Source of the DNA: a virus
Virus record (IMG/VR): IMGVR_UViG_3300030520_000050
Span: 1 to 43,229 of that record
DNA length: 43,229 bases
Strand: one strand, 5' to 3'
Under the pieces are notes generated by a model that was given only the letters and a program-made list of their open reading frames with translations, made no database searches and was not told where the DNA came from. How positions within the stretch are numbered: position 1 is the first letter of the stretch; every line of letters begins with the position of its first letter. A program made the translations under genes and the position numbers. This document shows positions 19,214 to 26,421 of this stretch, piece by piece.

Positions 19214-21200
19214 GCAGCTCTACTGCTTCGACTTCGAGACTGAGAGTGACTGCGACCTGAAGGCTTGCGGCTCGGTGGTCTACAGTCATCACTACAGCAC
19301 CGAGGTCATCTGCCTGTGCTGGAACCGAGTGGGCGAACCAGATGTGGGTGAGTGGGTGCCAGGTGCTCTTGAGAGCACATTAACCCAGTTAGTGGAACAC
19401 CAAGATACCGTCTTCATGGCGCACAACGTCGGGTTTGAGAAGGCCATCTGGCGCAACATCATGATGCCGCGGTATGGTTACCCGGACATCCCGGACGACC
19501 GCTGGCATGACACCATGGCCGTCTGCGCGGAGAAGGGGCTACCCCTGGGGCTCGACGAGGCGTGCCGCGCCCTGCGCCTGCCCGAGCAGAAGGATAAGGC
19601 TGGGTCGAAATTCACCATAGGACTGTCGAAACACACCTTTGACAAGACCGGCATGTCAAAAGTCAACCGCCCGGAGGACTGGCGCGATATCGTGATTGCT
19701 TACTGCCACCAGGACGTGGCCGCCGAAATCGCGCTGCACAAGCGCATAGGCTGGATGGAACCGAAGGAGAGAGAAGTATGGCTACTCGACCAGACGATCA
19801 ATGCCCGCGGGGTGGCGGTCGATCTTGCCTTTGTGACCGCAGCGCAAACTATCGTCCGCGACGCGATTGCGCCTTTGGCGTCCCAGTTCATGGACGCCAC
19901 CGGCCTGAAGTTCACCCAGACGGCGAAGCTGCTGGCCTGGTTCAAGGCACGCGGCTTGCACATTCCGAATATGCAAAAGGGCACGCTGGATAGCATCCTC
20001 GGATCTGATGAACATGGCCACGATGACGACATAGACTGGGAGCTGTTCGTCCCCGACATGCCGGAGGATCTCCGGCGGCTACTGAAGATCCGCCAGTTGA
20101 TCGGGTCGGCCAGTATCAAGAAGCTCGACAAGATGCTTGAATGCACCTGGCATGGCATCGCATATAACCTCCTGCAATACCATGGCGCGGGCACGGGGCG
20201 CTGGGCTGGCCGGCTGCTTCAGCCACAGAATTTCCCGCGGGGTGTTGGCCGTGACATGGACCACGTGGTGTCCGCCATCATGACGGGAGACCACCGGTAT
20301 GTCGATGCGGTTATTGGCCCTCCGGTTGAGGTGGTGGTGGGAGCGTTGCGCCACGCGCTTGTTTCACGCCCAGGTAAGGTATTCGTTGTGGGCGATTTCG
20401 CTGGGATCGAGGCGCGAGTGGTATTGGCTTGTGCCGGACAACATGACAAGACGGCGCTCATGGCAGCGGGCGAGAACCCCTACATCGACATGGCGAACCA
20501 GATCTTCAACCGAACCGACATCACGAAGACAGACGACATATTTGAATACACCATAGGCAAGAACACTGTCCTGGGCTGTGGCTTCGGTATGGGCAAAGAC
20601 AAGTTCCACTTGCGCTACTGCCCACTTCAGTCTCTCTCGTTCGCGGAGCGTGTCATCCAGACCTATCGCAAGGAGTGGGCACCCGAGGTGCCGAAGCTCT
20701 GGTATGGCCTCGAGGCCGCGGTGGTCAAGACGGTTCACGATCGCACAGCGCATGAAGCGTATGGCGTTGAGTTTTGGATGGAGCGGGACGGCTGGCTGAC
20801 CGCGCGCCTACCGAGCGGCCGGAAGCTCTGGTATTACGACCCGAAGCCTTGCACGGTCCACGTCCCATGGGACATTGCGATCCTGAAGAACGCCTACACA
20901 TACGGCGCGCAGAAGACAGGACATTGGCAACGGGTCTCCGGCTACGGTGGTCTGATCACGGAGAACGTCGTGCAAGCTCTGGCCAGAGATCTCATGGTCC
21001 ACGCCATGTTCATCTGTGAGCGAGAGAACATGCCGATCGTGCTGACCGTGCATGACGAGATCGTGTGCGAAGTGGACGAATGTGGACATGACTGGGCGAA
21101 GATGCTACAGCAGATCATGGAAGACCGGCCACAGTGGGCGATCGACATGCAAGTCCCCGTCACCGCCGAGTGTTGGCAAGGCGATAGGTATAGAAAGTGA
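19194..21200 (+). CDS. polA: DNA polymerase, family A, with 3'-5' exonuclease
   Basis: 668-aa replicative polymerase. Exo I is CFDFETES (D13/E15), Exo II AHNVGFEKAIW (about 76-86) and Exo III YCHQDVAAEIAL (about 170-181). The polymerase has motif A VVGDFAGIEARVVLA (about 398-412, Asp and Glu in place, where bacterial Pol I has DYSQIE), a motif B region with IGKNTVLGCGFGMG, and motif C LTVHDEIVCEV (about 615). There is no 5' nuclease domain, as in other phage family A enzymes. The start is ATG 19194 or the GTG at 19206 that overlaps the previous stop. It would extend primers made by the primase-polymerase. Confidence 0.95.
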   Translation: MGRAVGKQLYCFDFETESDCDLKACGSVVYSHHYSTEVICLCWNRVGEPDVGEWVPGALESTLTQLVEHQDTVFMAHNVGFEKAIWRNIMMPRYGYPDIPDDRWHDTMAVCAEKGLPLGLDEACRALRLPEQKDKAGSKFTIGLSKHTFDKTGMSKVNRPEDWRDIVIAYCHQDVAAEIALHKRIGWMEPKEREVWLLDQTINARGVAVDLAFVTAAQTIVRDAIAPLASQFMDATGLKFTQTAKLLAWFKARGLHIPNMQKGTLDSILGSDEHGHDDDIDWELFVPDMPEDLRRLLKIRQLIGSASIKKLDKMLECTWHGIAYNLLQYHGAGTGRWAGRLLQPQNFPRGVGRDMDHVVSAIMTGDHRYVDAVIGPPVEVVVGALRHALVSRPGKVFVVGDFAGIEARVVLACAGQHDKTALMAAGENPYIDMANQIFNRTDITKTDDIFEYTIGKNTVLGCGFGMGKDKFHLRYCPLQSLSFAERVIQTYRKEWAPEVPKLWYGLEAAVVKTVHDRTAHEAYGVEFWMERDGWLTARLPSGRKLWYYDPKPCTVHVPWDIAILKNAYTYGAQKTGHWQRVSGYGGLITENVVQALARDLMVHAMFICERENMPIVLTVHDEIVCEVDECGHDWAKMLQQIMEDRPQWAIDMQVPVTAECWQGDRYRK

Positions 21201-21523
21201 TGGTCCACTCTTTGAACAAAGGAAAAAACGGTGAACGAGAACTTGCCCACTTTCTTCATGAGCATGGGTTCCCTGCGCGTCGAGGTCAACAACACAGCGG
21301 GGGTGCGGACAGTCCAGATGTCATCTGCGAAGGACTTGACGATATCCACTTTGAATGCAAGCGCGTTGAGCGAGGTGCTTTGGAAGCTTGGATGGCACAG
21401 GCCAAACGTGATTGTGGAACCCGGATACCTGTGGTGGCCCACCGACGCAACCGTGGACAATGGGTAGCCTCGTTACCACTTGAAGACTTCCTGAAACTAC
21501 TCAAACAACGGACGGAATGGTGA
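21200..21523 (+). CDS. PD-(D/E)XK endonuclease, resolvase-like
   Basis: 107-aa protein. NKGKNGERELAHFLHEHG is the N-terminal helix with its Glu. GGADSPDVICEGLDDIHFECKRV holds the metal Asp and the ExK motif. The layout matches small archaeal Hjc-type and phage Holliday-junction resolvase-like nucleases. It would resolve branched replication intermediates before packaging. ATG 21200 overlaps the polymerase stop (TGATG). It ends RTEW, leaving TGG TGA C before the next ATG. Confidence 0.83.
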   Translation: MVHSLNKGKNGERELAHFLHEHGFPARRGQQHSGGADSPDVICEGLDDIHFECKRVERGALEAWMAQAKRDCGTRIPVVAHRRNRGQWVASLPLEDFLKLLKQRTEW

Positions 21524-21524
21524 C

Positions 21525-22757
21525 ATGGCCGACAGACTGACCGACGCGGAATGTGTGACCGCACTCAAGGCGCGCAAGACCCAGACGCCTAAGCTGGCCG
21601 CCGCGTCTCTGGGGATCACTCCAGCCGTCCTGCGCGAGCGCATCCGCCAAGGGGAAGCCAGAGGGCTCTCCGCGGAGACCCCGATCAACTCGCAGGAAGA
21701 CAAGTGGAAGGCTGAAGCCAGCCGGCTGCGGACAGAGAACACCCTGCTGAAGGCACACCGCGACACCGCGGAGAAGATCCGCGAGGAAGTGTATGGGCTG
21801 GCCAGTCTCGAGGTGGAGACCCCGACGTGGGCCTTGCCACCGCGGAGCAAGAAGGGCCTTACTGGTGTGCCGATGACCATCTGGTCGGACTGGCACTGGG
21901 GCGAGACCGTGCAGAAGGCCCAGGTGGGAGGCGTCAATGAATTTAACCAGCCTGTCGCAGAAGCGCGTGTGCGTCGCCTGGTGGAAACGACGGTCTCTCT
22001 ATGTCGTGATCACATGGTCAACCCGGTATATCCAGGTGTCGTTGTGGCTCTTGGTGGAGACATGATCACGGGAGCGATCCATGAAGAGCTCGCGGTCACC
22101 AACTGGGGCACCACCCAGCAGCAGTTTATACAGGTGCAAGAAGCGTTGGAATGGGCGCTCTTGCAGATGGCATCGGCGTTTGGACGTGTTTTCGTGCCAT
22201 GTGTTGTTGGCAACCATGGACGGGACACCATCAAGCCACGCTTTAAGAACAGGGTGTTCCAGAATTATGAGTGGAACCTCTACATGCAACTGGCCAGAAC
22301 CTTCTCAAAAGACAAGCGGTTCCGCTTCTTAGTCCCGGAGGACACAGATGCCCACTTCAAGATCTACGATCACCGCTTCTTGCTTACTCACGGTGACACC
22401 CTCGGTGTTAAAGGAGGCGACGGGATCATCGGAGCACTCGGCCCGATCGCTCGTGGCGCTACAAAAGTTGGCCGAGCAGAGGCTCAGATTGGCCGAGATT
22501 TTGATACCTTGCTCATGGGGCACTATCACACTTACATTCCCAGCAACGACGCCGTTCCAGTCATCGTCAATGGAGCCCTCAAGGGATACGACGAATACGC
22601 CCGAAGTGCCCTCCGCGTCCGCTACAGTCGTCCCTCTCAAGCTCTATGGTTCGTTCACCCCGACCACGGAATAACCGCGCAGTGGCAGGTGTTCCTTGAC
22701 GAGCGTAGGAAGGCTGTGCCACAAACACAATGGTTGACATTTGAAGGAAAAGTGTAA
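21525..22757 (+). CDS. Calcineurin-like metallophosphoesterase with N-terminal HTH
   Basis: 410-aa protein. Residues 1-50 look like a helix-turn-helix (PKLAAASLGITPAVLRERI), followed by a coiled coil (about 58-90). The metallophosphatase core has WSDWHWGE (about 120), LGGDMITG (about 175), VGNHGR (about 228), LTHGDTLG (about 288) and MGHYHT (about 330), so all dinuclear metal ligands are present. It may be a nuclease (Mre11-like) or phosphodiesterase; the DNA-binding front end and the neighbours favour a DNA substrate. The start overlaps no gene; the ribosome binding site is ACGGAATGG just inside the upstream gene. Confidence 0.85.
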   Translation: MADRLTDAECVTALKARKTQTPKLAAASLGITPAVLRERIRQGEARGLSAETPINSQEDKWKAEASRLRTENTLLKAHRDTAEKIREEVYGLASLEVETPTWALPPRSKKGLTGVPMTIWSDWHWGETVQKAQVGGVNEFNQPVAEARVRRLVETTVSLCRDHMVNPVYPGVVVALGGDMITGAIHEELAVTNWGTTQQQFIQVQEALEWALLQMASAFGRVFVPCVVGNHGRDTIKPRFKNRVFQNYEWNLYMQLARTFSKDKRFRFLVPEDTDAHFKIYDHRFLLTHGDTLGVKGGDGIIGALGPIARGATKVGRAEAQIGRDFDTLLMGHYHTYIPSNDAVPVIVNGALKGYDEYARSALRVRYSRPSQALWFVHPDHGITAQWQVFLDERRKAVPQTQWLTFEGKV

Positions 22758-23197
22758 TGAAGCGCAAGATCTATCTGATCGGCAGCCTCCGCAACCCTGA
22801 CATCCAGGACCATGCGGAGTTTTTCCGGGAGGCTGGCCACGAAGTGTTTGACGACTGGTATGCGGCCGGAGAGAAAGCGGATGACGCCTGGCAGGCTTAC
22901 GAGCAGACCCGTGGTCACGGCTACCTCGAGGCCATCAACAGTGTCCACGCGGTAGCCGCGTTCGACGTGGATAAGACCTGGCTCGACTGGTGCGACACCG
23001 CGATCCTGATCATGCCGGCGGGCAAGTCCTGTCACCTCGAGCTGGGCTACATCATTGGCCAGGGGAAGCCCGGCTACATCCTGATGCCGAAGGAGCCCGA
23101 ACGATACGACCTGATGTATCGGTTCGCCACCGGGGTCTATCACGCACGCACGAACTTACTGTGGCAACTCGAGGCGGGGATTGGCAATGTCCGATGA
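22757..23197 (+). CDS. Nucleoside 2-deoxyribosyltransferase-like protein
   Basis: 146-aa protein with IYLIGSLRNP at the N-terminus and MPAGKSCHLELGYIIGQGKP near residues 90-110. The HLELGY Glu is in the position of the catalytic nucleophile of nucleoside 2-deoxyribosyltransferases. Family members move deoxyribose between bases or hydrolyse (deoxy)nucleosides and nucleotides. The ATG overlaps the previous stop (TAATG). It is next to dCMP deaminase and a dNTP hydrolase-like gene, so a nucleotide-pool role is likely. The substrate cannot be told from sequence. Confidence 0.78.
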   Translation: MKRKIYLIGSLRNPDIQDHAEFFREAGHEVFDDWYAAGEKADDAWQAYEQTRGHGYLEAINSVHAVAAFDVDKTWLDWCDTAILIMPAGKSCHLELGYIIGQGKPGYILMPKEPERYDLMYRFATGVYHARTNLLWQLEAGIGNVR

Positions 23198-23660
23198 CAT
23201 CTTCTACTTGCGGAAGGCACGGACATTGGCCGCGGCTTCTGACGATCCTTCGACCAAGGTGAGCGTGGTGATCGCTACTGAAGACCACAAGCTGGTCTTC
23301 GGGATCAACTATATCCCAGTGCCCCGGATCATGGAGACTATGTCGCGGGACGAGAAGCTCGCGCTGGTGGTCCATGCCGAGATGGGGGCCATCTGCACGG
23401 CAGCCAGGTATGGCGACAAGCTCAACGGCTCGACGCTCTACATGGTCGCCTACGGGGTTAAGGAGAGGCAATACTGGGGTAGCGCGCCTTGCCTCGAGTG
23501 TGCCAAGCATGTGATCGCCGCTGGCATCAAGCGGGTCGTGACGATCGGCGGGTTACCAGTTCCCGACCGCTGGTTTACGAGTGTGAGCAAAGGCTTTGAC
23601 CTACTCCAGGAAGCTGGTATTCTCTATACGGAGGTTTTCTATGCCCAACTTACCGACTGA
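23187..23660 (+). CDS. Deoxycytidylate (dCMP) deaminase
   Basis: 157-aa zinc deaminase. HAEMGAICTAA carries the His ligand and catalytic Glu, and PCLECAKHV the two Cys ligands. The N-terminal KARTLAAASDDPSTKVSVVI is typical of the dCMP deaminase family. It converts dCMP to dUMP, feeding dTMP synthesis. No thymidylate synthase was seen in the window, so the host enzyme may complete the path. ATG 23187 lies inside the end of the previous gene. The 3' end overlaps the next gene by 20 bases. Confidence 0.88.
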   Translation: MSDDIFYLRKARTLAAASDDPSTKVSVVIATEDHKLVFGINYIPVPRIMETMSRDEKLALVVHAEMGAICTAARYGDKLNGSTLYMVAYGVKERQYWGSAPCLECAKHVIAAGIKRVVTIGGLPVPDRWFTSVSKGFDLLQEAGILYTEVFYAQLTD

Positions 23661-24093
23661 CGCTAAACTTCGTAAACTCTTTCCAATCGGAACCGGCGTC
23701 CTGGATTACTTCCCGGATGCTCTGGCCGCGGTGGCGGAAGTGAGCCGGATTGGGAACGATCAGCACAACCCCGGCCAGCCAATGCACTGGTCCCGCGGGA
23801 AGTCCATGGACCAGGCGGACACTCTGATCCGGCACTTCCTCGAGCGTGGCACGCGGGACACGGACGGCACACTGCATAGCGCCAAGGTAGCATGGCGTGC
23901 GCTGGCCCTCCTGCAACTTGAGATCGAAGCAGCGGCGACAGCGCCGAAGCCAGATCTGCTTGGGGAGGTCACGCATGATCCCCTGATGCCCGCGAACCCG
24001 GAGCCATGGGTGCATGTGAAGTTCGTGGAGGGGCCGCTGGGCGGCGATCTGCACGCCGAGCCACCGCCGGCTATCGACCAGCGAGTTATTTGA
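23641..24093 (+). CDS. dATP/dGTP diphosphohydrolase-like protein (DUF5664)
   Basis: 150-aa protein. The segment DAKLRKLFPIGTGVLDYFPDAL, AEVSRIGNDQHNPGQPMHWS, and the later helix with TLHSAKVAWRALALLQLEIE match the N-terminal domain of dATP/dGTP diphosphohydrolases, an all-helical MazG-related group. It probably hydrolyses purine dNTPs. It has GGAGG seven bases before ATG 23641. The C-terminal 40 residues are Pro-rich and unstructured. It is the last plus-strand gene and ends overlapping the opposing gene by 8 bases. Confidence 0.78.
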   Translation: MPNLPTDAKLRKLFPIGTGVLDYFPDALAAVAEVSRIGNDQHNPGQPMHWSRGKSMDQADTLIRHFLERGTRDTDGTLHSAKVAWRALALLQLEIEAAATAPKPDLLGEVTHDPLMPANPEPWVHVKFVEGPLGGDLHAEPPPAIDQRVI

Positions 24094-24247
24094 AGCGACC
24101 GTCTGGCCCGCGTTCGTAGTGGGCCGTGGGTGCCTTGGCCGTCGCCTTGTTGCTGACGAAGACTTTCACTGTCCGGTGCCAGCCGCAGGCTACAACGCCC
24201 GCCACGATGACGACGCACATGACGATGAAGGGCCAGGTGTGCGTCAT
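24086..24247 (-). CDS. 53-aa single-span membrane protein
   Basis: Starts MTHTWPFIVMCVVIVAGVVA, one transmembrane helix at residues 5-22 followed by a basic soluble tail of 30 residues. This gives an inner-membrane protein with a small domain outside the membrane. It is the last gene of the minus-strand envelope cluster. ATG 24247 overlaps the stop of the 23-aa peptide (ATGA). A spanin or holin role is possible but unsupported by motifs. Confidence 0.5.
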   Translation of the reverse strand: MTHTWPFIVMCVVIVAGVVACGWHRTVKVFVSNKATAKAPTAHYERGPDGRFK

Positions 24248-24315
24248 CGGACGAGCACTACGATCAGGACGATCAGGAGAATGAGGCCGAGGCCCCCGCC
24301 ACCCCAAATGAACAT
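24244..24315 (-). CDS. 23-aa membrane micropeptide
   Basis: Reads MFIWGGGGLGLILLIVLIVV then LVR: a Gly-rich start and a pure aliphatic helix. AGGAG lies seven bases before ATG 24315, and the stop overlaps the next ATG. It resembles tiny hydrophobic bacterial proteins of the DUF3309 type in composition. It may act in lysis or modulate a membrane partner. Expression is inferred only from the ribosome binding site and coupling. Confidence 0.45.
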   Translation of the reverse strand: MFIWGGGGLGLILLIVLIVVLVR

Positions 24316-24316
24316 C

Positions 24317-24619
24317 TTACGCTCCTGCTACTGGAGTTGCCGGCGCGGTCGCCGCGGCCAGGTCAGCCGTCAGACCGTCGATGATCGCCTGGTTGGCGGC
24401 ATCAGTCTGCGCCTGTGTGGCGGTCATGGTAGCTTCAGCGGCGGCAACCGCGGCGTCCATCTGCGCCTGGGTGAACCCAGTGACAGCGGGAGCGTCGAGC
24501 TTCGTGACGGCTTCCGCCACGTTGGTCTGGAGGGATTGCAGTTGGATAGACATAGCCTGGATCCTTGTTTCGATTGAGGAGAACGATTGAAGAAGCTGGT
24601 ATTGAAAGTCCTTGTCCAT
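24317..24619 (-). CDS. Helical Ala/Gln-rich small protein
   Basis: 100-aa protein starting MDKDFQYQLLQSF. It has long uninterrupted helices rich in Ala, Gln and Thr (QAMSIQLQSLQTNVAEAVTKL; AAVAAAEATMTATQAQT), suggesting a coiled coil, and a flexible Ala/Pro C-terminus. No signal peptide. ATG 24619 overlaps the previous stop (TGATG) with GGGGGTGG as ribosome binding site. Coiled-coil proteins of this size occur as i-spanin ectodomains, but there is no membrane segment here, so the role is open. Confidence 0.6.
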   Translation of the reverse strand: MDKDFQYQLLQSFSSIETRIQAMSIQLQSLQTNVAEAVTKLDAPAVTGFTQAQMDAAVAAAEATMTATQAQTDAANQAIIDGLTADLAAATAPATPVAGA

Positions 24620-24867
24620 CACCACCCCCTATGGTCGTAGTGCCGGTGCTCATAGTGCCGGCGAGAGTAATGACCCCGATCGCCGAAGCGGACATCGAAG
24701 TCCTCATAGGCTGGCACCACGTTCACGACTGGGCGCACGGGCTCTTGCACGATCACGGGCGGGCTGGCCTGCGTGACGTTGGCGGGCGCGCGTTCGCGAC
24801 TACCAGTGTCGAGGGTGCAGCCAGTGAGCAAGCCCAGGGCCACGAGGGGAATGAGGAAGCGGGTCAT
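24619..24867 (-). CDS. Small lipoprotein (o-spanin candidate)
   Basis: 82-aa precursor. MTRFLIPLVALGLLTGC is a lipoprotein signal peptide with lipobox LLTG-C17. The mature part has a Pro/Val-rich stretch (ASPPVIVQEPVRPVVNVVP) and a His/Arg/Tyr-rich tail with repeated HY (RRHYEHRHYDHRG). Small Pro-rich outer-membrane lipoproteins are typical Rz1-like o-spanins. The His-rich tail could bind metal. It ends in Trp directly before TGATG of the next gene. About 70 bases upstream are non-coding. Confidence 0.62.
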   Translation of the reverse strand: MTRFLIPLVALGLLTGCTLDTGSRERAPANVTQASPPVIVQEPVRPVVNVVPAYEDFDVRFGDRGHYSRRHYEHRHYDHRGW

Positions 24868-24936
24868 GAGGGGTGTCCGTTTGTCTGGACAAGGACATAT
24901 GCAACCCCTCCTCAGATGTCAGCATTCGGAATATAC

Positions 24937-25257
24937 TCAGGGGAAAAGGGGCATGCCCGAGATCAAGGCATTCGATAAGAGCATGGGTAGCACGGGGTTG
25001 TCTCTGATGACCGTGGCCAGGCCGCTGGCCAGTTGACTGACGGCGGCCTCCTCGCCAAGGCGAGACTTCATGTGGCGCGAGCACCAGATGGCGTGCAGCA
25101 GTTCGTGGATCAGTGTCTCCGCTTGCTCGGCGGCCGGTATGGTTTGGTCGATCAGGATCTCCCCCGTCTCGCCATAGAAGATGCCGCGGCAGTCATCCAG
25201 CTCGGAGGAGGCCACAGCCTTAACCAGGATGTCCCGGTGATCTACCTTGATGAACAT
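24937..25257 (-). CDS. HEXXH metallopeptidase-like protein
   Basis: 106-aa protein with QAETLIHELLHAIW, a zincin HEXXH motif (about residues 49-53). Further on, GEEAAVSQLASGLATVIRDNP places a possible third ligand Glu. This pattern is shared by small phage proteins of unknown function that look like IrrE/SprT-type minimal peptidases. There is no signal peptide. The ATG at 25257 has CCGGAGAGACCA upstream, nearly the same leader as the gene after the capsid gene. It may act in lysis, virion maturation or cleavage of a host regulator. Confidence 0.72.
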   Translation of the reverse strand: MFIKVDHRDILVKAVASSELDDCRGIFYGETGEILIDQTIPAAEQAETLIHELLHAIWCSRHMKSRLGEEAAVSQLASGLATVIRDNPVLPMLLSNALISGMPLFP

Positions 25258-25281
25258 CCTGGTCTCTCCGGTGGGAAGAGA

Positions 25282-25470
25282 TTACGCGGCTTGCACCGCG
25301 TTGTGAGCGGCCAGCACGGCGGCGTCGAACTGGGCTTGCTCGGCGGCGGTCGGCGCGGTGCCTGATGTCAGCAGCTTCACGGCGGTCTCGACGGCGGTCA
25401 CGACTTCAGGGAGCTGCGGGGCGAACGCGGCGAGCGCCTGAAGGAGGGCGATGATCGTTGCTACGGGCAT
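25282..25470 (-). CDS. 62-aa hydrophobic small protein
   Basis: Starts MPVATIIALLQALAAF. It is helical and Ala/Leu-rich, with a moderately hydrophobic N-terminus (residues 2-18) and an amphipathic C-terminal helix (AEQAQFDAAVLAAHNAVQAA). Similar short Ala-rich proteins occur near phage lysis genes; no function is known. AAGGA precedes ATG 25470. Confidence 0.6.
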   Translation of the reverse strand: MPVATIIALLQALAAFAPQLPEVVTAVETAVKLLTSGTAPTAAEQAQFDAAVLAAHNAVQAA

Positions 25471-25482
25471 GGGGACGGATCC

Positions 25483-25809
25483 TTAGTTGGTGGCGGGAAC
25501 GCTGGCGACGTAGGCGGACAGAGCCGTCTGCATGGCGATCAGGTTGGCGCTCGAGGGGTTGGCCTGAAGAGCCTTCAGGTCGTTGTAGGCTGTCGCCTCG
25601 GCGGTCTTGATGGCGGTCTTGGCGGCGGGGATCGCGCAGACGGCACCCTTGACCGCTGGTGTGGCGCACGCCGGCAGGGTCACATAGCCGAGCGCTACCG
25701 TATCGGCCGCCGTCAGCCCGTTCTCGAGCGCCGCGATCTCCGCGGGTGTCGGGGTGCCACAGGCTACCAGCCCGAGGGCCAGCGGAAGAGCGAGGAAGAG
25801 TTTACGCAT
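25483..25809 (-). CDS. Small Ala-rich lipoprotein
   Basis: 108-aa precursor: MRKLFLALPLALGLVAC is a lipoprotein signal with lipobox GLVA-C17. The mature part is Ala-rich and helical, with two further Cys (about 48 and 58) that could form a disulphide. It is the second lipoprotein of the envelope cluster; one of the two may be an o-spanin and the other may block superinfection. ATG 25809 has AGGATAAC upstream. Confidence 0.65.
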   Translation of the reverse strand: MRKLFLALPLALGLVACGTPTPAEIAALENGLTAADTVALGYVTLPACATPAVKGAVCAIPAAKTAIKTAEATAYNDLKALQANPSSANLIAMQTALSAYVASVPATN

Positions 25810-25815
25810 GTTGGG

Positions 25816-26076
25816 TTATCCTTTGTTGGACCAGGTATCGGTGTGAACCACGTCAGGAGCCAGCCCGGCGACCTGGGGATCCGTGGCGTTCTTGGCGTGG
25901 CCGAAGTTCAGGGCAACCGACTGGACTGTCCGATAGAGGATGACGTATCCTTTGTTGGAGCCTTGGTCGGGAGGCGGCAGAACAATCGCGATAGCAGCCG
26001 CGATGGCGATGACGCAAGTGATGTATGGAACATACTCAGGGTGTGCCATTTCAACCATATGAAGTAGAAAGTCCAT
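25816..26076 (-). CDS. Holin-like membrane protein
   Basis: 86-aa protein. The short N-terminus MDFLLHMVEMAHPEYVPYI is followed by a transmembrane helix TCVIAIAAAIAIVLPPP (about 20-36) and a 50-residue soluble tail containing YVILYRTVQSVALNFG. A single span with a soluble tail would suit a class III holin or an i-spanin. It is next to another single-span gene. The assignment is by topology and position only. Confidence 0.55.
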   Translation of the reverse strand: MDFLLHMVEMAHPEYVPYITCVIAIAAAIAIVLPPPDQGSNKGYVILYRTVQSVALNFGHAKNATDPQVAGLAPDVVHTDTWSNKG

Positions 26077-26077
26077 C

Positions 26078-26371
26078 TCATTTTTCCTCGTCTTTTGCGA
26101 CAGCCTGATTGACGGCGACCGCCGATGCTATTGATCCGGTCATGACTGCTACCGAGGCCGGAGTGGTGCTCGGTAGGTTGGCCACCGCGTGGTCATACGC
26201 TTTGGTCCCGATGGTCTTCAACCGGCGGGCGTTCCACCAGTCGTAGAGGTTGGCCAGATACCAGAGGATCGCGCACAACGTGGCGATAGCTGGCAGCGCG
26301 CCCACGGCATGCCCAACGATCGCGACCAGAGACGCGATCTCAGCTTCAAGCGTTGCCATGGTTCGACCCAT
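26078..26371 (-). CDS. Membrane protein, first gene of the envelope cluster (holin-like)
   Basis: 97-aa protein starting MGRTMATLEAEIASLV. It has a hydrophobic region at 14-42 (VAIVGHAVGALPAIATLCAILWYLANL), then a basic NARRLKTIG and a second weakly hydrophobic Ala/Val-rich stretch (about 70-90), and a KDEEK end. The charge-rich tail and one or two spans resemble small holins. It follows the promoter at 26393-26421 directly, so it would be the first late envelope product. Confidence 0.58.
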   Translation of the reverse strand: MGRTMATLEAEIASLVAIVGHAVGALPAIATLCAILWYLANLYDWWNARRLKTIGTKAYDHAVANLPSTTPASVAVMTGSIASAVAVNQAVAKDEEK

Positions 26372-26392
26372 CGGTTAGTCTCCACAGCCCGA

Positions 26393-26421
26393 GATATGCG
26401 CCCAGTCACTAGTCATGTCAA
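26393..26421 (-). promoter_or_regulatory. Candidate promoter of the lysis/envelope cluster
   Basis: On the minus strand, CTTGACA (TTGACA 26421-26416), 17 bases, CATATC (26398-26393). The -35 overlaps the stop of the 72-aa tail gene, and the predicted start is about 15 bases before ATG 26371. The spacer contains ACTAGTG, the half-site of the 7.2- and 10.5-kb operators. Confidence 0.55.

Noticed and set aside
23641-24093. Evidence for 2-aminoadenine (Z) genome
   Set aside because: The DUF5664-like protein alone is not enough; no PurZ-like adenylosuccinate synthetase or HD-type DatZ gene is present in the window.
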